This document shows positions 1-8,264 of a DNA stretch of 64,000 nucleotides, piece by piece (position 1 is the first letter of the stretch; every line of letters starts with the position of its first letter). This stretch comes from Klebsiella electrica (GTDB lineage: Bacteria; Pseudomonadota; Gammaproteobacteria; Enterobacterales; Enterobacteriaceae): the NCBI RefSeq assembly GCF_006711645.1, contig NZ_CP041247.1, forward strand, positions 992,001 to 1,056,000, written 5' to 3'. The notes beneath the pieces were generated by a model. The model was not told the origin of the DNA and searched no databases. It was given only the letters and a program-made list of their open reading frames with translations. The position numbers and the translations under genes were made by a program.

Positions 1-961
1 GCATATGCAGCCAGCGTTTGAGCATCCGGCTGCCCATCGCGGTTACGGTGCAGTCGAGCACCGACGCCAGCGTATTGTCGAAACCACCGGCCAGATTCTG
101 GGTTATCTCAAGGTTACGGCGGGTTGCCGCGTCCATGATAATGCTGTCCTGCTGGCGCTCCATCGTGATGGAGCGAATATGCGGCAGGGAGGTGCGCTGG
201 GTATCTTTGACGTACTGCAACAGGCAGCCGGCGGCGCAAAGACCCCGTGGCGCGTTTTCGACGCCGAAACCGACCAGGTCGCGGGTGCCAAACTGTAAAT
301 TCAGCTGCTGGCGCGCGGTGTCGATTTCAAACTCCCATAGCGGACGGCGGCGCAGGCCGCGGCGGCCTTCAATCAACGCCGACTCGGCAAAATCTTCGGC
401 ATACAGCAGTTCAGCCGGGTTGGTACGCTGCAACTCGGCGGCCATGGTTTCACGGTCGGCCGGTTCGCTCAGGCGAAAACGACCGGAGCTGATATCCAGC
501 GTCGCATAGCCAAAGCCTTTGCTGTCCTGCCAGATAGCGGCCAGCAGGTTATCCTGACGCTCCTGCAGCAGCGCTTCATCGCTGATGGTGCCGGGCGTGA
601 CGATACGCACCACCTTGCGCTCGACCGGACCTTTGGTGGTGGCCGGGTCGCCAATCTGTTCGCAAATGGCTACCGATTCGCCCTGATTGACCAGTTTGGC
701 AAGGTAGTTTTCCACCGCATGGTGTGGGATTCCGGCCATAGGGATCGGCTCGCCCGCCGAGGCACCGCGTTTGGTCAGCGAAATATCGAGCAGTTGCGAT
801 GCGCGTTTCGCATCGTCATAAAACAGCTCGTAAAAGTCCCCCATACGATAGAACAGCAGGATCTCCGGGTGCTGAGCTTTCAGCTTAAGATACTGCTGCA
901 TCATTGGCGTATGGTCTGAGAGATCCTTGTCGACAGACTCTTGCATATTAATTTTACTCAT
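1..961 (-). CDS. mutS: DNA mismatch repair ATPase MutS, N-terminal part (runs off the window)
   Basis: MutS recognises base mismatches and small loops and starts methyl-directed repair with MutL. The reverse strand encodes about the first 320 residues without a stop, so the gene continues beyond base 1. The mismatch-reading motif GDFYELF (Phe-Tyr-Glu) and the block [19 protein letters not shown] are visible and nearly identical to E. coli MutS. The start is taken at the ATG at 961, giving [20 protein letters not shown]; a second ATG lies five codons in (946). Neither has a strong Shine-Dalgarno. The N-terminus is several residues longer than in E. coli before the shared HTPMMQQYL block. ATPase and helix-turn-helix domains lie outside the window. 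Confidence 0.96.
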   Translation of the reverse strand, partial: MSKINMQESVDKDLSDHTPMMQQYLKLKAQHPEILLFYRMGDFYELFYDDAKRASQLLDISLTKRGASAGEPIPMAGIPHHAVENYLAKLVNQGESVAICEQIGDPATTKGPVERKVVRIVTPGTISDEALLQERQDNLLAAIWQDSKGFGYATLDISSGRFRLSEPADRETMAAELQRTNPAELLYAEDFAESALIEGRRGLRRRPLWEFEIDTARQQLNLQFGTRDLVGFGVENAPRGLCAAGCLLQYVKDTQRTSLPHIRSITMERQQDSIIMDAATRRNLEITQNLAGGFDNTLASVLDCTVTAMGSRMLKRWLHM

Positions 962-1072
962 TTTTTAAGTTTTGCGATTCCCTATGTAGCCCCATGTAAA
1001 ACCGCTTTAAACCCATATAAATCGATAAATTTGTATACCAGAAGTATTCTGACGACTATCTGGGATACATTG

Positions 1073-1315
1073 ATGAAAATGACACTCAATCAGTCGATTA
1101 TAATCAATAAGCTATCTATCGACGTCAAACCAGGTCTGGACAAAGCTGGAAAAGTTGTCTACTTACCCAATCCAGAGCGAAAACCGTATCTTATCACTGA
1201 CAGCCATCGTGATTCATCCGTTGGGTTCGGTGCCAAAAATAAAGGCTGTCCCTGGCCGGGTCGCGCGCTCTCGTTATATGTTAATATAATGTTGCAATTT
1301 ATTGAGGCTACTTAA
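1073..1315 (+). pseudogene. Probable remnant of a phage/island tyrosine integrase (N-terminal arm only)
   Basis: From the ATG at 1073 the frame reads MKMTLNQSIIINKLSIDVKP, then VVYLPNPERKPYLITDSHRD and VGFGAK up to about 1240. This resembles the N-terminal DNA-binding arm of island-type tyrosine integrases, which open with a short helix, a YLITDS-like strand and a GFG/GFxVKV turn. After about 55 residues the similarity stops and the frame ends at 1315. No catalytic Arg-His-Arg-Tyr region follows, so a functional enzyme is excluded. It sits just upstream of mutS and next to genes not found here in E. coli K-12. The identification rests on remembered family features; a profile search of 1073-1240 would decide. 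Confidence 0.45.
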
Positions 1316-1316
1316 A

Positions 1317-2219
1317 TCACCCATGTTCAAAATGCTGAGTTCTGGCAAGCAATAGATCTAAGAACCTGCGGGCTGCGACGGTGATAACTTTATTACCCGG
1401 ATGGAGGGCAAAGAAGGTGACAGGAACGGGCTGCCAGTGCGGCAAAACGGGCACCAGCTTACCTTGTTGCAGGTCGTCCTGGATTAACAGTCCGGGCAAT
1501 GACGCAATCCCCATTCCTTGACGGGCGGCATGCAGCAATGCCGTGGGCTGAGTGGCGATAAATGCGGGCTTAAAATAAAACCGGGAGATCTGCTGCTCAT
1601 TTGTCAACTCCCAGACCCCGTTGAGCGTGCCTTCTCCCAGCGCCAGACAGTTGAATCCAGCCAAATCCTGAGGGTGGACTAACGCCGGTTTACCAGCCAG
1701 TACATCAGGGTGGGCAACTAACGCATAAGATGAAATAAGAAATTGGCGAGCAACGAGGGTGGAGTCTGCCAATGGTTTAAACGCCGGATAAATCACAATA
1801 TCTGCCTGCGAACTTCTCGGATCGTAGATGCCGGTTGTCTCTTCAAGATAAAGTTGAACCTCTGGCGCAAGACAGGCGAATTCCGCCGCTATTTCTTCTA
1901 TCACTAATGAACCTATCATCGGCGGGCAAATGATATGTAGTCGCCCCGCCGGGTGTGCACGCAACTGTTCCGCCATACTGTGGATCTGTTCTGCCTGATC
2001 CACTAATGCCGTGCATTTCTCGTAACACGCGATGCCAAAGTGCGTGAGCTGAAATTGGCGCGGGCTATGGTGGAATAGCTTGACCCCCAGACGTGATTCC
2101 AGGGCATTGATCCGCCGGGAAAGGGTGGATTTTGCGATGCCCAGATGACGGGAGGCTGATGAAATACCATTACAATCAACAACCTGTTTAAAAAGATAGA
2201 GATCGTCAAGATAATCCAT
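1317..2219 (-). CDS. LysR-family transcriptional regulator
   Basis: A 300-residue LysR-type regulator. Residues 1-60 form the winged helix-turn-helix (DLYLFKQVVDCNGISSASRH, then AKSTLSRRINALESRLGVKL), and the rest is the periplasmic-binding-protein-like effector domain (about 90-290). The length is normal for the family. It is divergent from a carboxylesterase gene with about 100 bp between them, the usual arrangement when the regulator controls its neighbour. The start ATG at 2219 is preceded by GGAAC. The effector cannot be told from sequence. The pair lies between mutS and the heme locus, where E. coli K-12 has neither gene, so acquisition or lineage-specific retention is likely. Confidence 0.88.
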   Translation of the reverse strand: MDYLDDLYLFKQVVDCNGISSASRHLGIAKSTLSRRINALESRLGVKLFHHSPRQFQLTHFGIACYEKCTALVDQAEQIHSMAEQLRAHPAGRLHIICPPMIGSLVIEEIAAEFACLAPEVQLYLEETTGIYDPRSSQADIVIYPAFKPLADSTLVARQFLISSYALVAHPDVLAGKPALVHPQDLAGFNCLALGEGTLNGVWELTNEQQISRFYFKPAFIATQPTALLHAARQGMGIASLPGLLIQDDLQQGKLVPVLPHWQPVPVTFFALHPGNKVITVAARRFLDLLLARTQHFEHG

Positions 2220-2321
2220 GATTGTTCCATATATGGGACGAAACAGGATTGATAATAGAACGAAGGTAGCCTCGGTTCAATTTTATACTGTGGGAACTCA
2301 GCCATTGTGGAGGAAACTCAA

Positions 2322-3806
2322 ATGTCGGATATGAACACAGTCAGCAGCGTCATTGCAGAAACGCCATTCGGAAAAGTACGTGGTCTATGCGTGGATGGGA
2401 TCAGTGCCTTCCGGGCAATTCCCTATTCGCAGCCGCGTAGCGGGGTAAGCCGGTTTGATAAGCCATCCTCTCCCCCATGCTGGGATGAGGTTTATGATGC
2501 GACCCAACCTGGAACGGTCTGTCCTCAGCTCCCGTCACGCCTGGATGCCGTGATGGGCGCCAGTCATTGCCGCCAGGACGAAGATAGCCTGCACGTCAAT
2601 ATCTGGGTACCTCAAAACGTCGATCGTCCCGTCCCCGTCCTGGTATTCATTCACGGCGGCGCGTTTATGACCGGAGGCGGTTCGCTATCCTGCTACGATG
2701 GCCATGAACTGGCAAAAAATAGCGGGATGGCGGTGGTCACGATGAATTATCGTCTGGGCATATGGGGATTTATGCCTGTTCCTGAACTCGATGCGGTGAA
2801 CCTTGGGCTTCACGATCAGATTGCGGCTTTACGATGGATACGGCAGGCTATTGGAGCGTTTAAGGGCGATCCCCAACGCGTCACCGTCGTGGGGCAGTCG
2901 GCAGGGGCATACAGTATTGCCGTTATGCTGGGCACGCCAATCGGACAATCGCTTTTTGATCAGGCGATCCTGATGAGTGCCCCGCTGGGTTTATCGCTGA
3001 AAACGACCGAGGAATCGACAGCATTTCGCTCCCTCTTGCTCAAAGAGCTGGGCTATCCCGCAGATGCGGTGGATAAATTGCGGGTTCCCACCTCCCGGGA
3101 GCTGCTGGCGGCGTTACAACGTATTAAGCCGCCGAAAACCGTTGACGGGGATATCACACCACCCTTTATGCCGGTTATTGATGGCTACCTTATTCCACGC
3201 GATCCCATACAGTCTATTGCCGCAGGAAGCGCCGCGTGGTGTAAGACGGTTATTGGCATCACCCGGGAAGAGTACTTTTCATTCTCCCTGGGCCACTCGC
3301 CGCTTGATAGTTTGACGGACAGCCAGCTGACCGCGCTGTTTGAGAAACAGTACGGTAAAGACAAGGGGGCTTTGATGCTAAAAACAGCCAGGGCCAGGCG
3401 CATTCCGGATACCCCGCGTAATGTGGTCGCAGACATGCGAAGTGAGGCTGATTTCATCCGCCCGGCTTTTACATTTGCCGATAGCCAGATAGCCTGGAAG
3501 CAACCGCAGACCTATTTCTATCATTTTGACTGGCAATCACCTCTGCCGGAACTTGGCGCCGGACATTGCCTCGATCTGCCATTCTTATTTGGCAACCCTG
3601 GGGAGTGGGCCGCTGCGCCAATGCTACAGGGCGCTAACCAGCGCGAGCTGGAGGCGCTGACTGAGCGTTTTCAGCAGGCATTAAGCGCCTTCGTCTATAC
3701 GGGGGAACCCAACGGTGAAAACATCCTGTCCTGGCCCAGCTATCAGGAGCAACGCGCCGTCATGCATTTTGATAAGCGGATAAGCGTTATCCACCATCTC
3801 GAATAG
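2322..3806 (+). CDS. Type-B carboxylesterase / para-nitrobenzyl-esterase-like hydrolase
   Basis: A 494-residue alpha/beta hydrolase of the carboxylesterase type-B family. Visible signatures are the EDSLHVNIW block, the oxyanion-hole motif VFIHGGAFMTGG, the nucleophile elbow VVGQSAGAY (Ser) and the late histidine motif GAGHCLDLPFLFG. Such enzymes hydrolyse carboxylic esters; the natural substrate is unknown. There is no signal peptide, so it is probably cytoplasmic. The start is ATG 2322 because GGAGG at 2309-2313 sits at the right distance; the GTG at 2307 would place the Shine-Dalgarno inside the gene. It is divergent from the LysR gene, its likely regulator. Confidence 0.9.
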   Translation: MSDMNTVSSVIAETPFGKVRGLCVDGISAFRAIPYSQPRSGVSRFDKPSSPPCWDEVYDATQPGTVCPQLPSRLDAVMGASHCRQDEDSLHVNIWVPQNVDRPVPVLVFIHGGAFMTGGGSLSCYDGHELAKNSGMAVVTMNYRLGIWGFMPVPELDAVNLGLHDQIAALRWIRQAIGAFKGDPQRVTVVGQSAGAYSIAVMLGTPIGQSLFDQAILMSAPLGLSLKTTEESTAFRSLLLKELGYPADAVDKLRVPTSRELLAALQRIKPPKTVDGDITPPFMPVIDGYLIPRDPIQSIAAGSAAWCKTVIGITREEYFSFSLGHSPLDSLTDSQLTALFEKQYGKDKGALMLKTARARRIPDTPRNVVADMRSEADFIRPAFTFADSQIAWKQPQTYFYHFDWQSPLPELGAGHCLDLPFLFGNPGEWAAAPMLQGANQRELEALTERFQQALSAFVYTGEPNGENILSWPSYQEQRAVMHFDKRISVIHHLE

Positions 3807-4480
3807 CTTCAGATAGCGCTCCCGATGGGCAAGGAGGTTCGCCGGGAGCTGGGGCAAAAATCAACCTGCGCGCTTCTGCAATTTCCGATGGCATAAGCAC
3901 GAGCAAGAAATATAAATGCCAGAACCTGGTTTGGCTCCGTTTGCCATTGGAAAAATTAATTGCGGCGGCATCACCGGCACAGGAAGTCGAATGTAGGCTT
4001 TCATTTTTCACCCAGTATTTTTTGGACTATCCTCCTCAAGCCTTTGCTTACATAACAAATACACTATCCAGTTTATATCGGGAACTCTATGATGAAGCAA
4101 TCCCGGTCTTCAACTCTAGAACATCTGAAATCAGCGAGGTGCAGGTGTTGGCTATCATTCATTTTCACAGGCGCAAAAAAGATAGCGTTCTGCACGATTG
4201 TAATATCTTCAGATTGCTTCATTTACATATAAATAAATTCGTATTTCACGCTGTAAGTTCCAGTTTTATTTTCGAAGTAATGACTTTTATTCATTATTAT
4301 ACTTTTGTATCTGTCAAAATATAAAATAGCCTTGCCACGTAAGGCTATGTTAACTGATTAATCTGAATGTGCCTCCTTTTTCGACTTAAATTTTAAATAG
4401 CGTGTAATGAGCAAGATAGATGTCGTGTGTGCATTGCAACTGAACGGCGGACGAGTACCTGCGGGCGTACTCGTCTCCGG
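3807..4480. other. Gene-poor, partly AT-rich intergenic stretch
   Basis: About 670 bp between the converging esterase and hmuV genes. A 127-codon open frame on the plus strand (3941-4324) has no recognisable Shine-Dalgarno, no family resemblance and unusual composition (rich in Phe, Ile, His), so it is not called as a gene. Bases 4100-4440 are clearly more AT-rich than their neighbours. Two hairpins lie here: GACGAGTAC/GTACTCGTC at 4450-4475 just after hmuV, and the terminator at 4326-4348. The stretch may be degraded foreign DNA; nothing else is identifiable. Confidence 0.6.
4319..4348 (-). terminator. Probable rho-independent terminator of the heme operon
   Basis: ATAGCCTT (4326-4333) pairs with AAGGCTAT (4341-4348) around a 7-base loop. 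Read on the minus strand, the stem is followed by TTTTATATTTT, a typical U-rich tail. It lies about 130 bases beyond the hmuV stop, in the right orientation to end the hmu transcript. Confidence 0.7.
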
Positions 4481-5269
4481 CTATGGCGCCAGATACACCT
4501 GGGGGATGGCGACGTCGGGATGCTCACCCATTCGCACTTCAGCACCGTACCAGCGGCTGATAACCGACTGACGAATGACCTCCTGCGGCGTTCCTTCGGC
4601 GACCAGTTTTCCCTGATGGAGGAGCAGAATGCGGTCAGCCCACAGCGCGGCGAGATTGAGGTCGTGCAGCACGATGCAGACGTGCAGCTGGCCGCTGCGG
4701 GTCAGCCGTTTCAGCAGACGCAGCAGATGCTGTTGATAGTAAAGATCCAGCGCCGAGGTCGGTTCGTCGAGAAACAGCCAGCCCCGTGGCGCATCGTCAT
4801 ACCACAGCTGAGCGAGACAACGGGCCAACTGGACCCGCTGCTGCTCGCCGCCGGAGAGCGAAGGATAACGTCTGCCCGCCAGATGATCGCAGCCGGTTTC
4901 CGCCATCACCTGCTGAATCATCTGCGGGTCCGGGTGTTTACCCCATGGAGAGCGCCCCATGGCGATAACCGTTTCCACCGGCCAGTCGGCATGAAGCTGT
5001 GTGCGTTGCAGCATCACCGCCCGGCGGCGGGAGAGGGCTTCCGACGACCAGTGTTCCAGCGGGCGTCCTTCTACATAACGTTCACCGCCATTCGGGGATA
5101 AGAAACCGGTCAGCAGCCGCAGCAGCGTTGATTTCCCGGCGCCGTTAGGGCCAATCAGCGCAGTCATCTCTCCGCCGCACAGCCGGACCGACACATCGTC
5201 GATGACCCGGCGTTTACCCAGCTGCAAAGAGAGTGACGTGGCGCGCCAGGTGCTGTCACGATTATCCAT
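4481..5269 (-). CDS. hmuV: Heme ABC transporter ATP-binding protein HmuV
   Basis: The ATPase of the inner-membrane heme importer (262 aa). It shows Walker A GPNGAGKSTLL, the signature LSGGEQQRVQLAR, Walker B WLFLDEPTSALD and the switch histidine in IVLHDLNLAA. It energises passage of heme from HmuT through HmuU into the cytoplasm. The gene is last in the hmuRSTUV order and its start overlaps the hmuU stop by 8 bp, indicating translational coupling. The final segment MGEHPDVAIPQVYLAP is typical of HmuV-type proteins. Confidence 0.94.
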   Translation of the reverse strand: MDNRDSTWRATSLSLQLGKRRVIDDVSVRLCGGEMTALIGPNGAGKSTLLRLLTGFLSPNGGERYVEGRPLEHWSSEALSRRRAVMLQRTQLHADWPVETVIAMGRSPWGKHPDPQMIQQVMAETGCDHLAGRRYPSLSGGEQQRVQLARCLAQLWYDDAPRGWLFLDEPTSALDLYYQQHLLRLLKRLTRSGQLHVCIVLHDLNLAALWADRILLLHQGKLVAEGTPQEVIRQSVISRWYGAEVRMGEHPDVAIPQVYLAP

Positions 5270-6257
5270 ACGTCGTCCTCTGCTGGCGGAAAATCAACCA
5301 TAAAAACCACGGCGCGCCGAGCATGCTGGTCAGCAGACCGACCGGCATTTCGGCGGGGGCGGCGACGGTGCGGGCGAGGGTATCGGCCAGCAGCAGCAAG
5401 ATCGCCCCGGCCAGCAGCGAGCCTGGCACCAGCGCGCGGTGATCCGGCCCCAGCCACATTCGTATCAGGTGCGGCACCACGAGGCCAATAAAGCCAATCA
5501 CGCCGCTGATCGCCACCGAAGAGGCCACCAGCAACGCGCTGCACAGTAGCAACAGACGCTGCACCGCCCGGACGTTAATTCCCAGGTAGTGGGCTTCTTC
5601 ATCGCCAAGCTGTAGCAGGTTGAGACGGGAAGCCATCAGCCAGATGACCAGCGAAGCAGGAAAGATCAAGGTGGCCGCGACCAGCAGCGTGGGCCACTCT
5701 GCCTGGCCGAGACTGCCCATCCCCCACAGCGACAGCTGGCGCAACTGGGTGTCATTACTTATCCACGCCAGCACTCCCACCAGCGCGCCGCACAGCGCAT
5801 TGATGGCGATACCGACCAGCAGCAGGCGCGAGAGCGAACCTTCACCGGTCCGGCTGAGGATAAAAATGACCACCATGACGGCGATACTCCCGATAAACGC
5901 CGCCAGCATCGGGGCATACAGCGCCACCAGCGCCGGAACCGACAACGGCAGGACCAGCCAGCAGGCCACCGCCAGCGCCGCGCCGCTGCTGACCCCCAGC
6001 AGGCCCGGATCGGCCAACGGGTTGCGGAACAACCCCTGCATGACGCAGCCGGAGAGCGCCAGCGCGGCGCCGACCAGCAGCGCCAGCAGGACGCGCGGCA
6101 GACGAATGGTTAGCCAGATATGGCGTAGCACCTCATCCCCCGGCGGCCACAGGCTGGCAAGCGGCAGAGACATCGCGCCGAGAGTGGTCGCGAACAGCGT
6201 CAGGCTCACCAGCAGCAAGGCCATTAACCACAGATGGCGAGCGAGGGTGGGGCGCAT
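5262..6257 (-). CDS. hmuU: Heme ABC transporter permease HmuU
   Basis: A 331-residue FecCD-type permease with about ten hydrophobic segments spread over the whole length, forming the membrane channel of the heme importer. Family landmarks include the GVSSGAALAVA block after the second helix pair and the conserved cytoplasmic coupling stretch GVIGFIGLVVPHLIRMWLG. The start ATG shares one base with the hmuT stop and the end overlaps hmuV by 8 bp, so the three genes are one tightly packed transcript. The FecCD family also carries siderophores and cobalamin; heme is inferred from the flanking hmuS and receptor genes. Confidence 0.93.
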   Translation of the reverse strand: MRPTLARHLWLMALLLVSLTLFATTLGAMSLPLASLWPPGDEVLRHIWLTIRLPRVLLALLVGAALALSGCVMQGLFRNPLADPGLLGVSSGAALAVACWLVLPLSVPALVALYAPMLAAFIGSIAVMVVIFILSRTGEGSLSRLLLVGIAINALCGALVGVLAWISNDTQLRQLSLWGMGSLGQAEWPTLLVAATLIFPASLVIWLMASRLNLLQLGDEEAHYLGINVRAVQRLLLLCSALLVASSVAISGVIGFIGLVVPHLIRMWLGPDHRALVPGSLLAGAILLLLADTLARTVAAPAEMPVGLLTSMLGAPWFLWLIFRQQRTTYG

Positions 6258-7075
6258 CAGGGGAGCTGCTCCGCTTTTTTCCGCAGCGCGCTGACCGCCT
6301 GCGGCGTCCGCGGGCCAAAGCCGAGCAGGGCCATATCATCAATCACCAGCACCTGTTTATGGCGACCGGCAGGCGTTTGCGCCAGCCCCGGCAGCTTCCA
6401 TAAACCGGCCTCGCCGCCCATGCCTTTAAGCCCGTCAGCGGAGATAACCACCAGCTCCGGCAGACTGGCGATCACCCCTTCTTGCGACATGCTGCGATAA
6501 TGGTCGAATCCCTGCATCGCGTTCTGCAGCCCGGCGGCCTGAATAGCGCCGTCCGCCGCGGTCTTTTGCCCGGCGACTATGGTGTTCATTCCGCCGTGGC
6601 TGAGAATAAACAGCACCCGTTTACCGACCGGCTGCGTGGGGATTTGCGCTATCTGAGCGGCGACGGTGCGGCGCAGGGCGTCGCCTTCAGTCTGCTTACC
6701 CAGTGCGTCGGCGACCGCGGCGATTTTTTTGTCAATCGCCGACAGATGGTTACCGCCCGGGATATTGACCACTTTTACTCGACTGTCCTCTACCTTTTGT
6801 AAGACCAGAGAAGGCCGGGCCTGTGCGCTTGCCAGGACGAGCGTCGGGCGTAACGACAGGATCCCCTCGGCGTTCAACTGACGGATATAGCCGACATCCG
6901 GCAGCGATCGCGCGGCGGCAGGCCAGGTGCTGGTGCTGTCTTTGGCGACCAGCTGCTGCTGCGCCTCCAGGGCATAGACGATTTCCGTGACATCGCCGCC
7001 AAGGGAGATAATGCGTTCGGCAGCGGCATGCGCAAACAGCGGCAGAGCGGCAAACAGTATCAGCCAGCGTTTCAT
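6257..7075 (-). CDS. hmuT: Periplasmic heme-binding protein HmuT
   Basis: The substrate-binding protein of the heme importer (272 aa). Residues 1-19 (MKRWLILFAALPLFAHAAA) form a signal peptide. The mature protein begins ERIISLGGDVTEIVYAL and carries the PDVGYIRQL segment; the tyrosine in this position ligates heme in characterised relatives such as ShuT and PhuT. It receives heme from the outer-membrane receptor and hands it to HmuUV. The start overlaps the hmuS stop by 4 bp (ATGA). Confidence 0.93.
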   Translation of the reverse strand: MKRWLILFAALPLFAHAAAERIISLGGDVTEIVYALEAQQQLVAKDSTSTWPAAARSLPDVGYIRQLNAEGILSLRPTLVLASAQARPSLVLQKVEDSRVKVVNIPGGNHLSAIDKKIAAVADALGKQTEGDALRRTVAAQIAQIPTQPVGKRVLFILSHGGMNTIVAGQKTAADGAIQAAGLQNAMQGFDHYRSMSQEGVIASLPELVVISADGLKGMGGEAGLWKLPGLAQTPAGRHKQVLVIDDMALLGFGPRTPQAVSALRKKAEQLP

Positions 7076-8103
7076 GCGCTCTGTCCTTCCGTCGTCAGGC
7101 GGTCAACCTGGCTACGCCATGTTGCCTGCTCCGGGTGCCCTTCGCTACGCTGCCCGTACAGCTGGGCGATTTGCGTACCGTCCTGGGCAAACAGCTCCAC
7201 GCTGGTGACGTGGCCATCCGAGGTTGGCTTACGGGTTACCCAGATTTCATCAATGCTGTCTGCGCGCAGGTGCAGGGTGAAGGTGGTATTGAAGATGTTG
7301 AGCCAGCCGCGCATCGGGGCCAGCTTTTCGAGGATGCCGGTGAAGATTTGCACGCAGCCGCGGTTGCCAACGAAAATCATGATCTCATTGCCCTCTTCGC
7401 GAATAGTTTCCAGCAGGTGCGGCAGGGCATCGTGGTCAATGCGGCAGGCCAGGTCATCGCTGACCAGACGGAAAGCCTGCTGACGGGAGAGGTTATATTT
7501 TCGCAACAGCCCGAAGAACTGATGGACGTCGGTCATGGCGCGCCATTCATTTTCCAGCGCCGCGCCGTCGGCGGAAGCGGCGTAGCGCGGGGCATCAACG
7601 GGGCGGATAGCTAATGGGGTCGGGGCAGCATGGGTTTTCCCGGCAATCAGCGCTCCCCACGCCGTCATATCGGTTTGCGCGGTCGCATAGACTTTCAACA
7701 GCGCGTCACCGTGATGGTCGAAGAACTGAATGCTCTGGCGGCCGTTATCACTCAGGTGGAAGGCGCTGGCCCATTGGCTGAGGAACAGACGCAGATCGAG
7801 CGCCCGCGGGTTCAGCACCAGTCCGGCATGGCCGCTCAGATGCTGGTGGGTAAACTGGCCCACCTGCTCATGGACCGCATATTGATTACGGCAGATGCAT
7901 TTGGTCTCGCCGACGTCTTCCAGTCCGGCGATGATTGCCCGTATATCGTCCTGCAGGCGAACGGCGTCGTGGCCAACGCGAGCGGCGGTTAATTCCGCTT
8001 CGCTAATGCCCATTTCAGCGGCGATATCGCGGGCATATTTGACGTCAGCCTGCGCTTTGGTGGTCTGATAGCGCTGCCACAGTTCGTTTGCGTTGTATTG
8101 CAT
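7072..8103 (-). CDS. hmuS: Cytoplasmic heme-handling/degrading factor HmuS
   Basis: A 343-residue protein of the HemS/HmuS/ShuS family, which accepts imported heme and takes part in its breakdown or trafficking. It is built of two related halves (about 1-165 and 190-330), as in the family. The second half contains GNRGCVQIFTG and WLNIFNTTFTLHL, characteristic of the fold. No signal peptide is present. It lies first after the receptor gene, with 161 bp between them, and overlaps hmuT by 4 bp. No small hemP-like gene could be found in the 161-bp gap. Confidence 0.92.
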   Translation of the reverse strand: MQYNANELWQRYQTTKAQADVKYARDIAAEMGISEAELTAARVGHDAVRLQDDIRAIIAGLEDVGETKCICRNQYAVHEQVGQFTHQHLSGHAGLVLNPRALDLRLFLSQWASAFHLSDNGRQSIQFFDHHGDALLKVYATAQTDMTAWGALIAGKTHAAPTPLAIRPVDAPRYAASADGAALENEWRAMTDVHQFFGLLRKYNLSRQQAFRLVSDDLACRIDHDALPHLLETIREEGNEIMIFVGNRGCVQIFTGILEKLAPMRGWLNIFNTTFTLHLRADSIDEIWVTRKPTSDGHVTSVELFAQDGTQIAQLYGQRSEGHPEQATWRSQVDRLTTEGQSA

Positions 8104-8264
8104 AATTCATATCCTTCTCTACGATGAATATCCCCGGCCGTGGCCAGGGAGCAGGCTGTCTTTCAGCATGATGCGCGCGGGCTGTCGGATCACTCACCTG
8201 AGTCTGCGTATCGCGACTCCCGCCGGCAGGCTGAAATCCATGGGATGGATTATTCTGCGGGCCA

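Noticed and set aside
3941..4324. 127-codon open frame on the plus strand
   Set aside because: No Shine-Dalgarno, no recognisable family and odd composition in an AT-rich stretch; treated as non-coding.
8104..8264. Search for a hemP/hmuP-type small gene between hmuR and hmuS
   Set aside because: No frame encodes the characteristic short protein ending in a GKLILTK-like motif.
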